Positions 33,681-42,630 are shown, counted from the stretch's first letter. The stretch is 64,000 nt of DNA from JBFWVR01 sp050246635 (GCA_050246635.1 JBFWVR010000018.1:68869-132868), one strand, 5' to 3'. The notes: generated by a model not told the origin, from the sequence alone. A program made the numbers and translations.

Positions 33681-34964
33681 TCAGGCGCGGCCGCGCACGG
33701 CCGCGAACAGGCGCTCGTACTTCGCGAGGATCACGTCCCACCGGTAGTTGCGGCGGACGTACTCGCGGCCATTGCGCCCCATGCGGCGGCGCAACCGGTC
33801 GTCGGCCAGCAGCAGCCGGGCGCACTCGATGAACTCGTCGCGGTCGGCGTAGTAGAGGCCGGCGTTGCTGCGGTGGCAATGCTCGACCAGCACCTCGCTC
33901 CTCGCGTTGCAGAGCACCGGCGTGCCGACCGCCATCGCCTCCAGCGCGAGCAGCGACAGGCTCTCGAACGGCGACGGGATGACGACGATGGTGGCGGCCT
34001 CGAGGGCCTGGAGCCGCTCCCGCTCGGAGAGCAGGCCTGCGAAGCGCACCCACGGCACCTCGGGGAGCTGCATCAGCTTCACGCCCATCAGCACGAGCGC
34101 CGCCTCGCCGCCCTGCTCCTTGTAGCTCGTGAAGTACTCGACGAGCTCCTCGCAGCCCTTGCCCGCCTCGATGCGGCCGCCGTAGAGGAGGAAGTCGCCG
34201 CTCAGGCGGTGGCGGCGGCGGAACTCCGCCCCGCGCGCGCGGATGTGCGGGGCCAGGTCCTTCTCGCGGTCGTGCTCGAAGGCCCGCAGGTCCTCGCGCT
34301 CGAGCTCCTCCTGCCCGCCGCCCTGGCCCTCCTCGAGGCCCCGATCGCCCTGGAGCAGGTCCACCCCGCACCCCACGGTCTCCTCGGCGGTGGCGCGGAT
34401 GTCGGGGAAGGCGGCCTTCAGGAACGTCTTCTCGACATCGGTGTTGTAGGCGATGGCCGCCGGTGCCGACAGCACGTCCCTGTAGAGGCCGAGGTGGATG
34501 GCCGGCTCGTCGTGCGCGGTGGGCACGAGGATGCTGCGCTCCGGCGCGACCTCGAGACCGAGCACGGTCGGGGCGTACAGGTACGTGAAGAAGACCAGCG
34601 CGTCGTACTGCTGGTGGTGACGGCGCAGGTACTCGATCAGGCCCGGGCTCACCGGCCCCTGCATCTCGAGCCACTTCCGCTCGTCCTCCCGCGAGTGCGG
34701 GTGGTGGAAGATCCAGTCCGAGTACTGGTTGAACGCCTGGATGTCGCGGGTGCCGGTGACCGCGAAGCGCCGCACCGTCACGCCGCGGATGCGGTCCGTG
34801 CCCTCGGCATACTCGTTCTGCCAGGTGATGTAGTCGCGGGCGCAGGTCGTCAGCACCTCGACGTCGTGCTTGGTCGCGACCCGCTCCGCGACGAGCCGGC
34901 AGTGGTACTCCGAGCCGCCGAGAATCTCGGCGCCGTAGCGCTGGACGATGAATGCGATCTTCAT
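33681..34964 (-). CDS. Glycosyltransferase family 4 (type A of the locus)
   Basis: 427 aa. N-terminal GT-B domain begins KIAFIVQRYGAEILGGSEYHC, with VLTTCARDYITWQNEY. The C-terminal domain has LLYGGRIEAGKGCEELVEYF and SPFESLSLLALEAMAVGTPVLCN, the E-x7-E motif that holds the nucleotide-sugar donor. An unusual acidic/glycine insert (LLQGDRGLEEGQGGGQEELEREDL) lies in the linker around residues 203-225. Strongly similar in N-terminal sequence to the protein at 37232-38905, so the two are paralogues. First donor and acceptor unknown; cytosolic side of the membrane. Confidence 0.9.
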   Translation of the reverse strand: MKIAFIVQRYGAEILGGSEYHCRLVAERVATKHDVEVLTTCARDYITWQNEYAEGTDRIRGVTVRRFAVTGTRDIQAFNQYSDWIFHHPHSREDERKWLEMQGPVSPGLIEYLRRHHQQYDALVFFTYLYAPTVLGLEVAPERSILVPTAHDEPAIHLGLYRDVLSAPAAIAYNTDVEKTFLKAAFPDIRATAEETVGCGVDLLQGDRGLEEGQGGGQEELEREDLRAFEHDREKDLAPHIRARGAEFRRRHRLSGDFLLYGGRIEAGKGCEELVEYFTSYKEQGGEAALVLMGVKLMQLPEVPWVRFAGLLSERERLQALEAATIVVIPSPFESLSLLALEAMAVGTPVLCNARSEVLVEHCHRSNAGLYYADRDEFIECARLLLADDRLRRRMGRNGREYVRRNYRWDVILAKYERLFAAVRGRA

Positions 34965-34965
34965 G

Positions 34966-36030
34966 TCAGTTGACCGTGGCCAGGAGGTGCTCGAGCTCCC
35001 GGCGGATGCGCCCGTCGCCGAAGTCGGCGAGGCGGGCCCGCTGGCCCTCGATGACCCTGGCGCGAACCGAGTCGTTGTAGGCGAGCTCGCCGAGCAGCTC
35101 GGCTGCCAGCTCGAGATCCTTCGGGTAGAACGAGATGCCGGCGCCGCCGAGCGTGTCCGGGACGGCCGCCTCGCCGTAGGCGAGGACGGGGACGTCCGCG
35201 GCCATTGCCTCGAGCAGCGGCACGCAGAAGCCCTCGTGCTCGGACAGCGAGATGTACACCCGGGCGGCGCGATAGTACGCCGCGAGGTCCTCGTCCGGCA
35301 CCGGGCCGGTGAACACGAAGCGGTCGGCCGGCATGCGGTACTCGTCGAGCAGCGCCCGGATCGTCGCGTAGTACCGGGGCACCGCGTCGGTCTTGCCGAC
35401 GAAGATGAACCGGTACTGCGTGTCGACGTACCGCTTGTACTGCTCGGCCAGGCGGATGTGGTCCTCGATCCGCTTGTTGGGCGCGATGCGCCCGACGAAG
35501 AGGAAGTTGTGCAGGCCGTCCCCGAGCACGCGCTCGAGGGCCGGCCGGCGCGGCGAGGCCGTCACGCGGTCGGTGCTCACGGCAATCGGGAAGACGCCCG
35601 TGTCCGAGAAGCCGAGGGACTCGAGCTCCTGGCGGTTGTACTCCGAATCGCCGAGCGCGCGGTCGGTGCGGCCGGCCAGCGAGCGCAGGTGCTCTCGCCC
35701 GAGGGCGGCGAGGCGGAAGATGTTCGCGTCGTAGGGCGCGAAGAAATGCGCGGGCGTGACGTTGTGATACTGGAGCACGCGCCCGCGCGGGAGCCGCGCG
35801 AAGGCCTCGGTCATCGGCGACGCCAGCGCGAAGTGGAAGATCGTCACGTCGCCGGCCGCGGCGCGCGGATCCTCGTAGGGTTGCACGTCCCCGCGGAGGT
35901 CGTCGTCCATCGTCAGCGCGTAGATCTCGGACGCGTGCCCGAGGGCACGGAGCAGGCCGCGCACCCGTCGCGCCGAGTCCCCGATCGCGTCGCCCCGATG
36001 TGCCGCTGGCACCCACTGGTTGACGATCAC
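34966..36030 (-). CDS. Glycosyltransferase family 4 (type B of the locus)
   Basis: 354 aa, GTG start at 36030 overlapping the TGA of the next gene upstream. VPAAHRGDAIGDSARRVRGLLRALGHASEIYA opens the fold, then RVLQYHNVTPAHFF and ALGDSEYNRQELESLGF. The donor-binding half has FLFVGRIAPNKRIEDHIRL and SLSEHEGFCVPLLEAMAADVPVLAY. It is a paralogue of the protein at 36027-37229, sharing the HNVTP/HNITP, GDSEYNRQELE, PNKRIED and SEHEGFCVPL segments. It ends 1 bp before the type A gene. Confidence 0.9.
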   Translation of the reverse strand: MIVNQWVPAAHRGDAIGDSARRVRGLLRALGHASEIYALTMDDDLRGDVQPYEDPRAAAGDVTIFHFALASPMTEAFARLPRGRVLQYHNVTPAHFFAPYDANIFRLAALGREHLRSLAGRTDRALGDSEYNRQELESLGFSDTGVFPIAVSTDRVTASPRRPALERVLGDGLHNFLFVGRIAPNKRIEDHIRLAEQYKRYVDTQYRFIFVGKTDAVPRYYATIRALLDEYRMPADRFVFTGPVPDEDLAAYYRAARVYISLSEHEGFCVPLLEAMAADVPVLAYGEAAVPDTLGGAGISFYPKDLELAAELLGELAYNDSVRARVIEGQRARLADFGDGRIRRELEHLLATVN

Positions 36031-37229
36031 CGCGCGCCGGGCTCCTTCGGCAGCGCCTGGAAGGCGGCCGGGCGGTACTCGCGGATCTCGTCGAGCTCCC
36101 GCGCCGCGTTGACCTGATCCCAGAAGTCGAACGCGATCGGGGGATGGGGCCGCCTGGGCGCCGACAGCGTGCGCTCCACGAACCCGAGCAGGGTGCCCGC
36201 GAAATCGCGCGCCAGCAGCCGGTCCAGCGCGGCGTCCTGCCCGTCCAGGATCCGCTCGCGCACGTCGCGGTCGGTCGCAACCCGGTCGATCAGGGCCGCC
36301 ACGTGCAGCGGGTCCTTCGAAGCGTACAGCACGCCGGCGCCGTCCATCGTGGCCGGCACGGCGGCGGCCGCGTAGGCCAGGACCGGCACGCCCATGTGGA
36401 ACGCCTCGATCAGCGGGACGCAGAACCCCTCGTGCTCGCTCGCGCAGAGGAAGACGTCCGCGAGCCCGTAGTAGGCCGCCAGCTCCTCGTTCGGCACGTG
36501 ACCCGCGAAGTACACGTCCGTGATCCGCCGGCTCGCGATGAACTGGTGCAGCATCGCGTGGTAGCGCTCGAACCCGCCGTACGATCCCACCAGAATGAGC
36601 CGCGACCGCGGGTTGAAGTGCCGCTTGTACGCCTCGTAGAAGCGGATGACGTCCTCGATGCGCTTGTTCGGGATCACCCGGCCGACGAACAGGATGTTCA
36701 CCCAGTCGTCGTCGAACGCGCCGGCCTGCATGCCGTTCGGCGTCCCGTCGAGGTGCGTGAAGTCGGGCACGACCGGGAGCACGCCCGTCACCGGGAAGCC
36801 GAGGGCCTCGAGCTCCTGGCGGTTGTACTCGGAGTCACCGAGCCCGATGTCGCAGCGGCTGGCGTAGAACCCGAGCTCCCGCCGCCCCAGGAAGCACTGC
36901 TGGACGAGCACCTCGTGCACGTCGATGAAGTACTGCGGCGGCGTGATGTTGTGGTACACGAGCGCCATCCGGTCCGGCAGCGCGTAGGCGATGCGCGACG
37001 CCCGCGATCCAATCGAGAAGTGGTGGATCAGCAGGTTGTCCGGATGGCTGGCGTCGGGCAGGTCGAGGTAGTCGACGGTCAGCTCCTCGAGGCGCGGGTC
37101 GGCCGTCTCGCAGAAGATCTCCGAGTCGTAGCCCGCGGCGCGCAGCACGCGCTGGATGCCCAGCACCTCGTGCCCGATCGCGTCGCCGTAGCCGAGCGTC
37201 GCCAGGACCTGGTGAACGGCCGGCGCCAT
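36027..37229 (-). CDS. Glycosyltransferase family 4 (type B' of the locus)
   Basis: 400 aa. Same scheme as the 34966-36030 protein: HQVLATLGYGDAIGHEVLGIQRVLRAAGYDSEIFCE, ALVYHNITPPQYF, IGLGDSEYNRQELEALGF, ILFVGRVIPNKRIEDVIRF and CASEHEGFCVPLIEAFHMGVPVLAY. A ~45-residue C-terminal extension (RRPHPPIAFDFWDQVNAARELDEIREYRPAAFQ) is not in its paralogue. It overlaps the start of type B and follows type A' by 2 bp, so all four glycosyltransferases are one translation-coupled unit. Confidence 0.9.
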   Translation of the reverse strand: MAPAVHQVLATLGYGDAIGHEVLGIQRVLRAAGYDSEIFCETADPRLEELTVDYLDLPDASHPDNLLIHHFSIGSRASRIAYALPDRMALVYHNITPPQYFIDVHEVLVQQCFLGRRELGFYASRCDIGLGDSEYNRQELEALGFPVTGVLPVVPDFTHLDGTPNGMQAGAFDDDWVNILFVGRVIPNKRIEDVIRFYEAYKRHFNPRSRLILVGSYGGFERYHAMLHQFIASRRITDVYFAGHVPNEELAAYYGLADVFLCASEHEGFCVPLIEAFHMGVPVLAYAAAAVPATMDGAGVLYASKDPLHVAALIDRVATDRDVRERILDGQDAALDRLLARDFAGTLLGFVERTLSAPRRPHPPIAFDFWDQVNAARELDEIREYRPAAFQALPKEPGAR

Positions 37230-37231
37230 GG

Positions 37232-38905
37232 CTACTTCGACTCCGGTCCGCCGGGGCGGGGCCGGCGGCGGCGGCGCGGGCGCCGGGCGGCCGCATCGCG
37301 CCGGTCCTCGGGCCGCGCGGGCGGGGCCGGCGCGGGCTGGCTGTCCTGGCCCCGGGATTCGTGGGCGCGGGGCTCCCGCGGGCGGCCATCCTGGCCGCGC
37401 CCCTGCGGACCACGGGCCGGCCGCCGCCGGCGGCGGGCGTCGGAGGGGCGTGTGGCGGACGACTCGTCCGCGCGGGCCTGGCGTTCACGCTCGGGCCGGG
37501 GCGCGCGCTCGGGGCGCGGGGCCGCCGTTGGCTGGCCGGCGCGATCGCGATCGGGGCGAGGCCGGCCCGAGGTGGGCCGCTGCCGCGCACCGGACGGGCG
37601 CGGGCGCCCGTCACGCGCCGCCTGGCGCCTCGCGGGTCCCCTGGGCAGGGCGCCGACGACCTCGTCGGCCGGCGGGAGGTCGCGCCGCCACCGGGCGAAC
37701 CAGCCCGGCAGCGCCTCCATGGTACGTGCCGGCGTGCCTTCGGCCGAGAGGCGCTCGAACATGTCCAGGTACTTCCGCTCGATCACGTTCCACGTGTAGT
37801 GATGGCGGAAGTACTCCTTGCCCTGGCGGCCGAGCGCGGCCGACACGCGCGGGCTGTCGAGCGCGTGCAGCGCCTCGACGAACTCCTCGAACGTCTCGTA
37901 GTAGAGGCCGCCGTTGCTGCGGATGGCCTGCCCGCGCAGGACGTCGCAGTGCCCGTTGGCGAGCACCGGACGGCCGAGCGCCCAGGCCTCCAGGGCCACC
38001 ATCGACAGGCTCTCGAAGTAGGAGGGCATGACCAGCAGGTCGGCGGCGGCGATGGCGTCGAACTTGTCCGCGTCGTCCACGAAGCCCAGGTGATGGATGC
38101 GCGGGTGATCGGGGATCGGGATGATCGGGTTGCCGATCAGCACGAGGTGCGGTCCATCGGCGTAGAGCCGGGAGTAGCGCGTGAAGAAGTCGAAGAGCTC
38201 GCGGCAGCCCTTGTTCTCGTCGATGCGGCCGACATAGATCGCGAACCGGTCGGTGATGCCGAACTTCTGGCGGAAGCGCCCGGCGTTCGCGCGCTCCGGA
38301 ATCTCCGAGCCGACGCCGACGACCACGGACGGGACGTCGCGGTTGCCCGAGACGCCCTGGATCAGCGCCCGCTCCTCGTAGGAGTTGTACATGAGGGCGC
38401 GCACCCCCCGGAAGATGGGCCCGAAGATCCCGAGGCCGAGGGCGCCATCGCGTTCGGCGGTCGGCACCAGGATCGCCTTCGAGGGCACGGCCCGCGCGCC
38501 ATGGTAGGCGTGGTAGTAGCGGACGCTGAAGAACAGGAAGAAGTCGTAGTCGGCCGCATGGGCGCGGATGTGCTTCACGAGCGCCGGGCTGGTCGGCCCC
38601 TCCGCGTCGAGCCACGCGAGCTCGTCGCGGAGCGAATGGCGTGTCGTGAAGACCCGCTCCGACCAGCGGCCGAACTCGGCCGGCTCACGCTCGCGTGCGA
38701 CAGGGAAGCGCCGGACCGTCACACCGTGGACGGTCTCCGTGCCCGGCTCGACGTCGTTGCGCCAGGTCACGTAGTCGCGGGCACACGTCGTCAGCACCTC
38801 GACCTCCACGTGCCGGGCGAGGTGCTCCGCGATGTAGCGCGCGTGCAGTTCGGCGCCGCCGTTGATGTCGGCGCCGTAACGCTGGGCGACGACCGCGATT
38901 CTCAC
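37232..38905 (-). CDS. Glycosyltransferase family 4 (type A') with long basic disordered tail
   Basis: 557 aa. Residues 1-~395 are a GT-B enzyme (RIAVVAQRYGADINGGAELHARYIA, VLTTCARDYVTWRND, AIYVGRIDENKGCRELFDFF, MPSYFESLSMVALEAWALGRPVLAN). From about residue 425 to the end the chain is almost only Arg, Pro, Ala, Gly, Gln, Asp and Glu (RRRRPARGPQGRG, RRPRRRRRPRPGG), a disordered, strongly basic tail of some 130 residues. Paralogue of the protein at 33681-34964, which lacks the tail. Its start overlaps the stop of the next gene upstream (ATGA). Confidence 0.88.
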   Translation of the reverse strand: MRIAVVAQRYGADINGGAELHARYIAEHLARHVEVEVLTTCARDYVTWRNDVEPGTETVHGVTVRRFPVAREREPAEFGRWSERVFTTRHSLRDELAWLDAEGPTSPALVKHIRAHAADYDFFLFFSVRYYHAYHGARAVPSKAILVPTAERDGALGLGIFGPIFRGVRALMYNSYEERALIQGVSGNRDVPSVVVGVGSEIPERANAGRFRQKFGITDRFAIYVGRIDENKGCRELFDFFTRYSRLYADGPHLVLIGNPIIPIPDHPRIHHLGFVDDADKFDAIAAADLLVMPSYFESLSMVALEAWALGRPVLANGHCDVLRGQAIRSNGGLYYETFEEFVEALHALDSPRVSAALGRQGKEYFRHHYTWNVIERKYLDMFERLSAEGTPARTMEALPGWFARWRRDLPPADEVVGALPRGPARRQAARDGRPRPSGARQRPTSGRPRPDRDRAGQPTAAPRPERAPRPERERQARADESSATRPSDARRRRRPARGPQGRGQDGRPREPRAHESRGQDSQPAPAPPARPEDRRDAAARRPRRRRRPRPGGPESK

Positions 38906-40011
38906 GGCCGCCCGGGGCCGGGCTCGTCCGTCGGGTCCGGCGTGCGGTTCGGTTCGGGCGCGGCCTCGGCCTCGGGGGAGGCCGTGTCGGCCGGCATGGC
39001 GGCGAACGGCGCCGGGGTCGGCGGGGGCACGGACACGTCGATGGGATCGGGGACGGGCGCGGGGCCGGCCTCCGCGTCCGGTTCCACGACGACTGCGCCG
39101 GTGGCCTCGGCCCGGGCCTCGATTGCCTCGTCGCCGGTGTCGTCGTCGTCCGCCTCGGAGAGCGTGAGCCCGCCGGCCTCGGTGGCGCCCTCTGCCGACG
39201 CGCCCTCGGCGGTCGTGGCGTGGCCTGCCCCGCGCCGGCCGCGGCGCCGGCGCCGCCGGCGACGGCTGGTGCCGTCCCCGGCCTGGGCGTCGCCGCCCTC
39301 GGGTGCGGCGATCGGTGCCGGCTCCGCCGTGTCGGGCGCGGCGAGGGCCGGCTCGGCGGGGGCCGGCTGGTGGCTGGGTCGCCGGTCACGCGGCGGCCGC
39401 ACCGCCTCGGGCCGGTACTGCACGACGCCCTCGAGGGCGCGGACGCGGCGCTCGCTGAACTCGAGCCGGCTGGTCAGCGACTCCAGCCGCATCTTGAGGT
39501 TCTTCACCTCGATCGTCGCGCGTGTTGTCTCGAGCACGAGGTTGTGGAGCACCTCGTAGTAGAGGGTGTTCCACTCGCCGCGCGCGCGGTCGAACTCGAG
39601 CTTGCGCCGCTGCTCGCGCTCCAGCACCTCGGCGTTGAACTTCGCCTGCGTGTGCAGGATCTGGTTCAACGTGTTGGGGTTGAAGAAGAGCGTGAGGATC
39701 GGTCGCAGGAGGCGGCGGAAGAACCGGATGATCCCGCGGTGCGACGTGAACAGCGTCTGGTCGTCGAAGCCGTACGGCGGCTCGACGGGCGGCGGCTCGG
39801 CCGGCAGCGCGGGCCGGCTCTTGCGGAACTGCTCGAGCAGGTCCGAGCGGAGGTTGCGGGGATCGAGGAAGGTCTCGAGCCGGACCGTTGCCAGCTCCCG
39901 GACCTGCTCCTCGGTGTAGTCGACGCCGCGCTTCTCGCGGATCCGGGTGCGGATCTGCTGCATGATCTGCTCGACGTCGACCGACTCTGAGCGGATGTTG
40001 AACTCGGCCAT
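38902..40011 (-). CDS. Coiled-coil protein with Arg-rich and acidic C-terminus, polysaccharide-locus associated
   Basis: 369 aa from the ATG at 40011; further upstream codons lack support. Residues ~8-60 are helical and charged (VDVEQIMQQIRTRIREKRGVDYTEEQVRELATVRLETFL). Residues ~90-115 (GIIRFFRRLLRPILTLFFNPN) look like an amphipathic membrane-associated helix. A coiled-coil follows at ~120-205 (REQRRKLEFDRARGEW..., VKNLKMRLESLTSRLEFSERRVRALE). The rest is low-complexity with RRRRRRRRGRRG and then acidic/Pro-rich runs. Proteins with this opening accompany glycosyltransferases in some envelope loci and may scaffold them; I know no tested function. Overlaps the type A' glycosyltransferase. Confidence 0.7.
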   Translation of the reverse strand: MAEFNIRSESVDVEQIMQQIRTRIREKRGVDYTEEQVRELATVRLETFLDPRNLRSDLLEQFRKSRPALPAEPPPVEPPYGFDDQTLFTSHRGIIRFFRRLLRPILTLFFNPNTLNQILHTQAKFNAEVLEREQRRKLEFDRARGEWNTLYYEVLHNLVLETTRATIEVKNLKMRLESLTSRLEFSERRVRALEGVVQYRPEAVRPPRDRRPSHQPAPAEPALAAPDTAEPAPIAAPEGGDAQAGDGTSRRRRRRRRGRRGAGHATTAEGASAEGATEAGGLTLSEADDDDTGDEAIEARAEATGAVVVEPDAEAGPAPVPDPIDVSVPPPTPAPFAAMPADTASPEAEAAPEPNRTPDPTDEPGPGRP

Positions 40012-40024
40012 GCGGAATGGGTCC

Positions 40025-41308
40025 TCAGGAAGCCGATCGGGGCTGCTGGCGCCGCCGGCGGCTGGCGAACTCCGGGGCCTCCCGGACGCAGGTGCCGAGG
40101 ATGCCAAGCGAGCGCACGAGCGCCCGCCGGCCGGCGCGCGGCGCGTCGGCTGGTTCCTCACCGACCTGCGGGAAGCCGTCGGCCGACGGCGTCAGCCGTT
40201 CCCAGTTCTGGAACAGGCGGCCCCAGGGGCTGTCGAGCACCTGCTTCATGCGGCGGTCCGCATTCAGCGGGTACCAGAAACTGTCGTGGTACAGGACGCT
40301 CGCGATGTACGCCCACGGCGCGAGCACGGTCTTGAGCGACCACTCGATCGGCTTGCGGAGCGGCCCCCAGTAGATCTGGTGCTGCATGCGCGAGGCGAAG
40401 GTCATCTTGCGGAACGGCCCGCGGAAATGCCAGTTCTCCGCCGCGGCCGATTCGTCGCCGACGATCTCGATCTCCCGCGGGTCGCCACAGCCGAGTCCCG
40501 CGTCGTGTGCCAGGCGGATGAACTTGATCGAGAGCGGGTCGAACCCCATCAGCTTCGCCGCCACCGCGTCGATGGCCACCTGGTCGGCGCTCGCCAGGAT
40601 CACGTTCTTGGCGTGGGGGTCCATGCAGCGCGGGCCGGGGCCGTCGCCGGCAAAGGTGCCATCCATCACGGCGAACACGCCGCGGTGGATCTTCTGCTGG
40701 ATGCGCAGCAGGTCCACGAGCGTCTCGTGGATGACCGGGTGCGTCCAGTGGCGGCGCTCGTTCAGCAGCCCGCCGAACGCGTTCTTCATCGCGCCGGTCG
40801 TCGTGGTGAAGACGTGGGTCTTCACGGTGGGCAGGTGGATGATGTTCTCGCCGATGAAGCGGCGCGGGATCATGAACCCGTCCGGGTAGACCTCGTTGAG
40901 GCAGAGGAACTGCTTCGTCAGGTCCCCGACGGCGTCACGGATGTTGATCCAGTCCTCGTCGCCCTCGTAGAGGTGCACGTTGCGCAGCCCATGGGCCTCG
41001 ACGACGGGCAGCTGCTTGTTCTCCCGTTCGCCCAGGTGCGCGTCGATGACGACGGTGCGGTTGTGGCAGGCGTGGATGAGGGCGGGATCGAAGCCGTCGG
41101 CCATCATCGCCCGGATGACGCCGTCGAGCTGCCAGGGCGTGGTCGAACTGCCCGGGAAGAAGAAGTGCCACGAGATGTTGACCTTCAGCGCGGTGTCGGC
41201 GTCCTTCGCGAGGACGTCCTGGTAGCCGGCGAGGTTGACGAGGTCGTGGTAGTCCCGGAAGACCGTCGCGGGCGCCGTGCGCAGAATCGCGACCTTCGAT
41301 CGTTTCAT
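40025..41308 (-). CDS. DUF362-family protein
   Basis: 427 aa. VNISWHFFFPGSSTTPWQLDGVIRAMMADGF, LIHACHNRTVVIDAHLGERENK, NIIHLPTVKTHVFTTTTGAMKNAFGGLL, VMDGTFAGDGPGP and VILASADQVAIDAVAAKLMGFDP are the conserved DUF362 segments (the VKTH...GAMKN block is diagnostic). There is no ferredoxin-like cysteine cluster, which some members carry. The C-terminal ~120 residues contain aromatic-rich helices (IEWSLKTVLAPWAYIASVLYHDSFWYPL) that may touch the membrane. Biochemical role is unknown; it lies 13 bp upstream of the coiled-coil gene in the glycan locus. Confidence 0.88.
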   Translation of the reverse strand: MKRSKVAILRTAPATVFRDYHDLVNLAGYQDVLAKDADTALKVNISWHFFFPGSSTTPWQLDGVIRAMMADGFDPALIHACHNRTVVIDAHLGERENKQLPVVEAHGLRNVHLYEGDEDWINIRDAVGDLTKQFLCLNEVYPDGFMIPRRFIGENIIHLPTVKTHVFTTTTGAMKNAFGGLLNERRHWTHPVIHETLVDLLRIQQKIHRGVFAVMDGTFAGDGPGPRCMDPHAKNVILASADQVAIDAVAAKLMGFDPLSIKFIRLAHDAGLGCGDPREIEIVGDESAAAENWHFRGPFRKMTFASRMQHQIYWGPLRKPIEWSLKTVLAPWAYIASVLYHDSFWYPLNADRRMKQVLDSPWGRLFQNWERLTPSADGFPQVGEEPADAPRAGRRALVRSLGILGTCVREAPEFASRRRRQQPRSAS

Positions 41309-41382
41309 GCCTCACCCGGGCCGCCTCGGCGGGCGGCCGCGACGTCAGCCACGCCCGGCGGCGCCGGGCGCGTCGGGGAGGG

Positions 41383-42279
41383 TCACAGCCCGAGCGGCCG
41401 ATAGATGATCGCGATCACCGTCAGGCCCCAGAGCGCGACACACGCAAGCAGCGGCCGATCCCGCAGCAGCATCTCCGCCGGGCTGCCGCCGCCGTGGCGC
41501 TGGTGCACCAGGTAGAGGTAGCGGAAGATGCCGTAGATTGGGAACGGCACGGTCAGCACCAGCCACTGGGTGCCGAAGCGCGCGGCCGTCTCGGGGCTCA
41601 GGCAGTAGATCACGTAGGCCACCAGCGTCGAGGCGGTGACCACGCTGATCATCTGGTCGAGCAGATACGGACTGTATTCCTCCAGAATCTTTCGGTGCCC
41701 CGAGGCCCCCTCCGCGAGCAGCGTAATCTCCTGCCGCCGCTTGCTGAGCCCGAGGAACAACGCCAGCAGGATCGTGCAGACCAGCAGCCAGTCGCTGATC
41801 GGCACCCCAATCACCACGCCGCCTGCCACGGCCCGCAGCACGAACCCCATCGCAATCGAGAGCACGTCCAGGATCACGACGTGCTTCAGCCGTTGCGAGT
41901 AGGCCGCGAAGAGCGCCAGGTACGCCCCCGCCACCAGCGCGAACGCGCCGCTCAGCCAGCCGGCCGCCACGATGGCCGCCAGCCCCAGCCCCGCCGCCCA
42001 CGCCAGGGCCGCCCCGATCGAGAGCGCACCGGCGGCAATCGGCCGCCGCGACTTGTGCGGGTGCCGCCGATCCGCCTCGACGTCCGAGACGTCGTTCACC
42101 AGGTAAACGGCGCCGGACAGCACGCAGAAAATCAAAAAGGCCGCCAGTGAGCGTCCCACGGCGGCCGGATCCAGCAGCCGGCGCCCGAAGATGAGCGCCG
42201 CGAAAACGATCAGGTTCTTGGTCCACTGATCCGGCCGCAACGAGACCAGGAGGCTGGCGACCGTGGACCGCCTCTCCAC
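41383..42279 (-). CDS. UbiA-family prenyltransferase, probable decaprenyl-phosphate phosphoribosyltransferase
   Basis: 298 aa, GTG start, about eight to nine transmembrane helices. The first Asp-rich motif is NDVSDVEADRRHPHKSRRPI and the second is YSQRLKHVVILDVLSIAMGF. SLRPDQWTKNLIVFAALIF at the N-terminus and the HPxKxxRPIA extension are typical of the DPPR-synthase branch (Rv3806c-like) rather than quinone enzymes. That enzyme transfers phosphoribose from PRPP to polyprenyl phosphate, giving the lipid precursor of ribofuranosyl/arabinofuranosyl units. Position beside four glycosyltransferases supports a pentose-containing envelope glycan. The epimerase DprE1/E2 is not in this window. Confidence 0.85.
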   Translation of the reverse strand: MERRSTVASLLVSLRPDQWTKNLIVFAALIFGRRLLDPAAVGRSLAAFLIFCVLSGAVYLVNDVSDVEADRRHPHKSRRPIAAGALSIGAALAWAAGLGLAAIVAAGWLSGAFALVAGAYLALFAAYSQRLKHVVILDVLSIAMGFVLRAVAGGVVIGVPISDWLLVCTILLALFLGLSKRRQEITLLAEGASGHRKILEEYSPYLLDQMISVVTASTLVAYVIYCLSPETAARFGTQWLVLTVPFPIYGIFRYLYLVHQRHGGGSPAEMLLRDRPLLACVALWGLTVIAIIYRPLGL

Positions 42280-42288
42280 GGCCGTCGA

Positions 42289-42630
42289 TCAGGCCGAGAA
42301 GCTCTTGACGGCCTCGTCCTCGGTGTCGAACGTCTCGAACACGGTCAGGAGCTTCGTGATCGCCAGCAGATCCTCGATGCGCTTGGTCAGGTTCAGCAGC
42401 TTGAGGCTGCCGCCCTGCCGGCTCACCGTCGTGTAGGTCCGCACGATCTCGCCGAGCCCCGCCGAGTCGATGTACGGCACGCCCTCGAGGTTGAGCACCA
42501 GCTTCTTGCGGCCGTTGGCCAGCAGGCTGTTGATCTTGTCCTTCAGCAGCTCGTCACCCTCGCCCAGCGTCATCTTGCCGTTCAGGTCGAGTACCGTGAC
42601 GTCGCCAACGGTCCGTTCGGCGATCTCCAT
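42289..42630 (-). CDS. STAS-domain protein (anti-sigma factor antagonist-like)
   Basis: 113 aa from the ATG at 42630, chosen for its GGAGGAGATCC site. A complete STAS fold: VTVLDLNGKMTLGEGDELL, KKLVLNLEGVPYIDSAGLGEIV with the phosphorylatable Ser56, and GGSLKLLNLTKRIEDLLAITKLLTVFETFDTEDEAV. Such proteins switch a partner (sigma regulator, or a signalling complex) according to serine phosphorylation. No kinase or sigma factor is next to it. It lies 9 bp upstream of the UbiA gene on the same strand, so it may regulate or simply share transcription with the glycan locus. Confidence 0.9.
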   Translation of the reverse strand: MEIAERTVGDVTVLDLNGKMTLGEGDELLKDKINSLLANGRKKLVLNLEGVPYIDSAGLGEIVRTYTTVSRQGGSLKLLNLTKRIEDLLAITKLLTVFETFDTEDEAVKSFSA

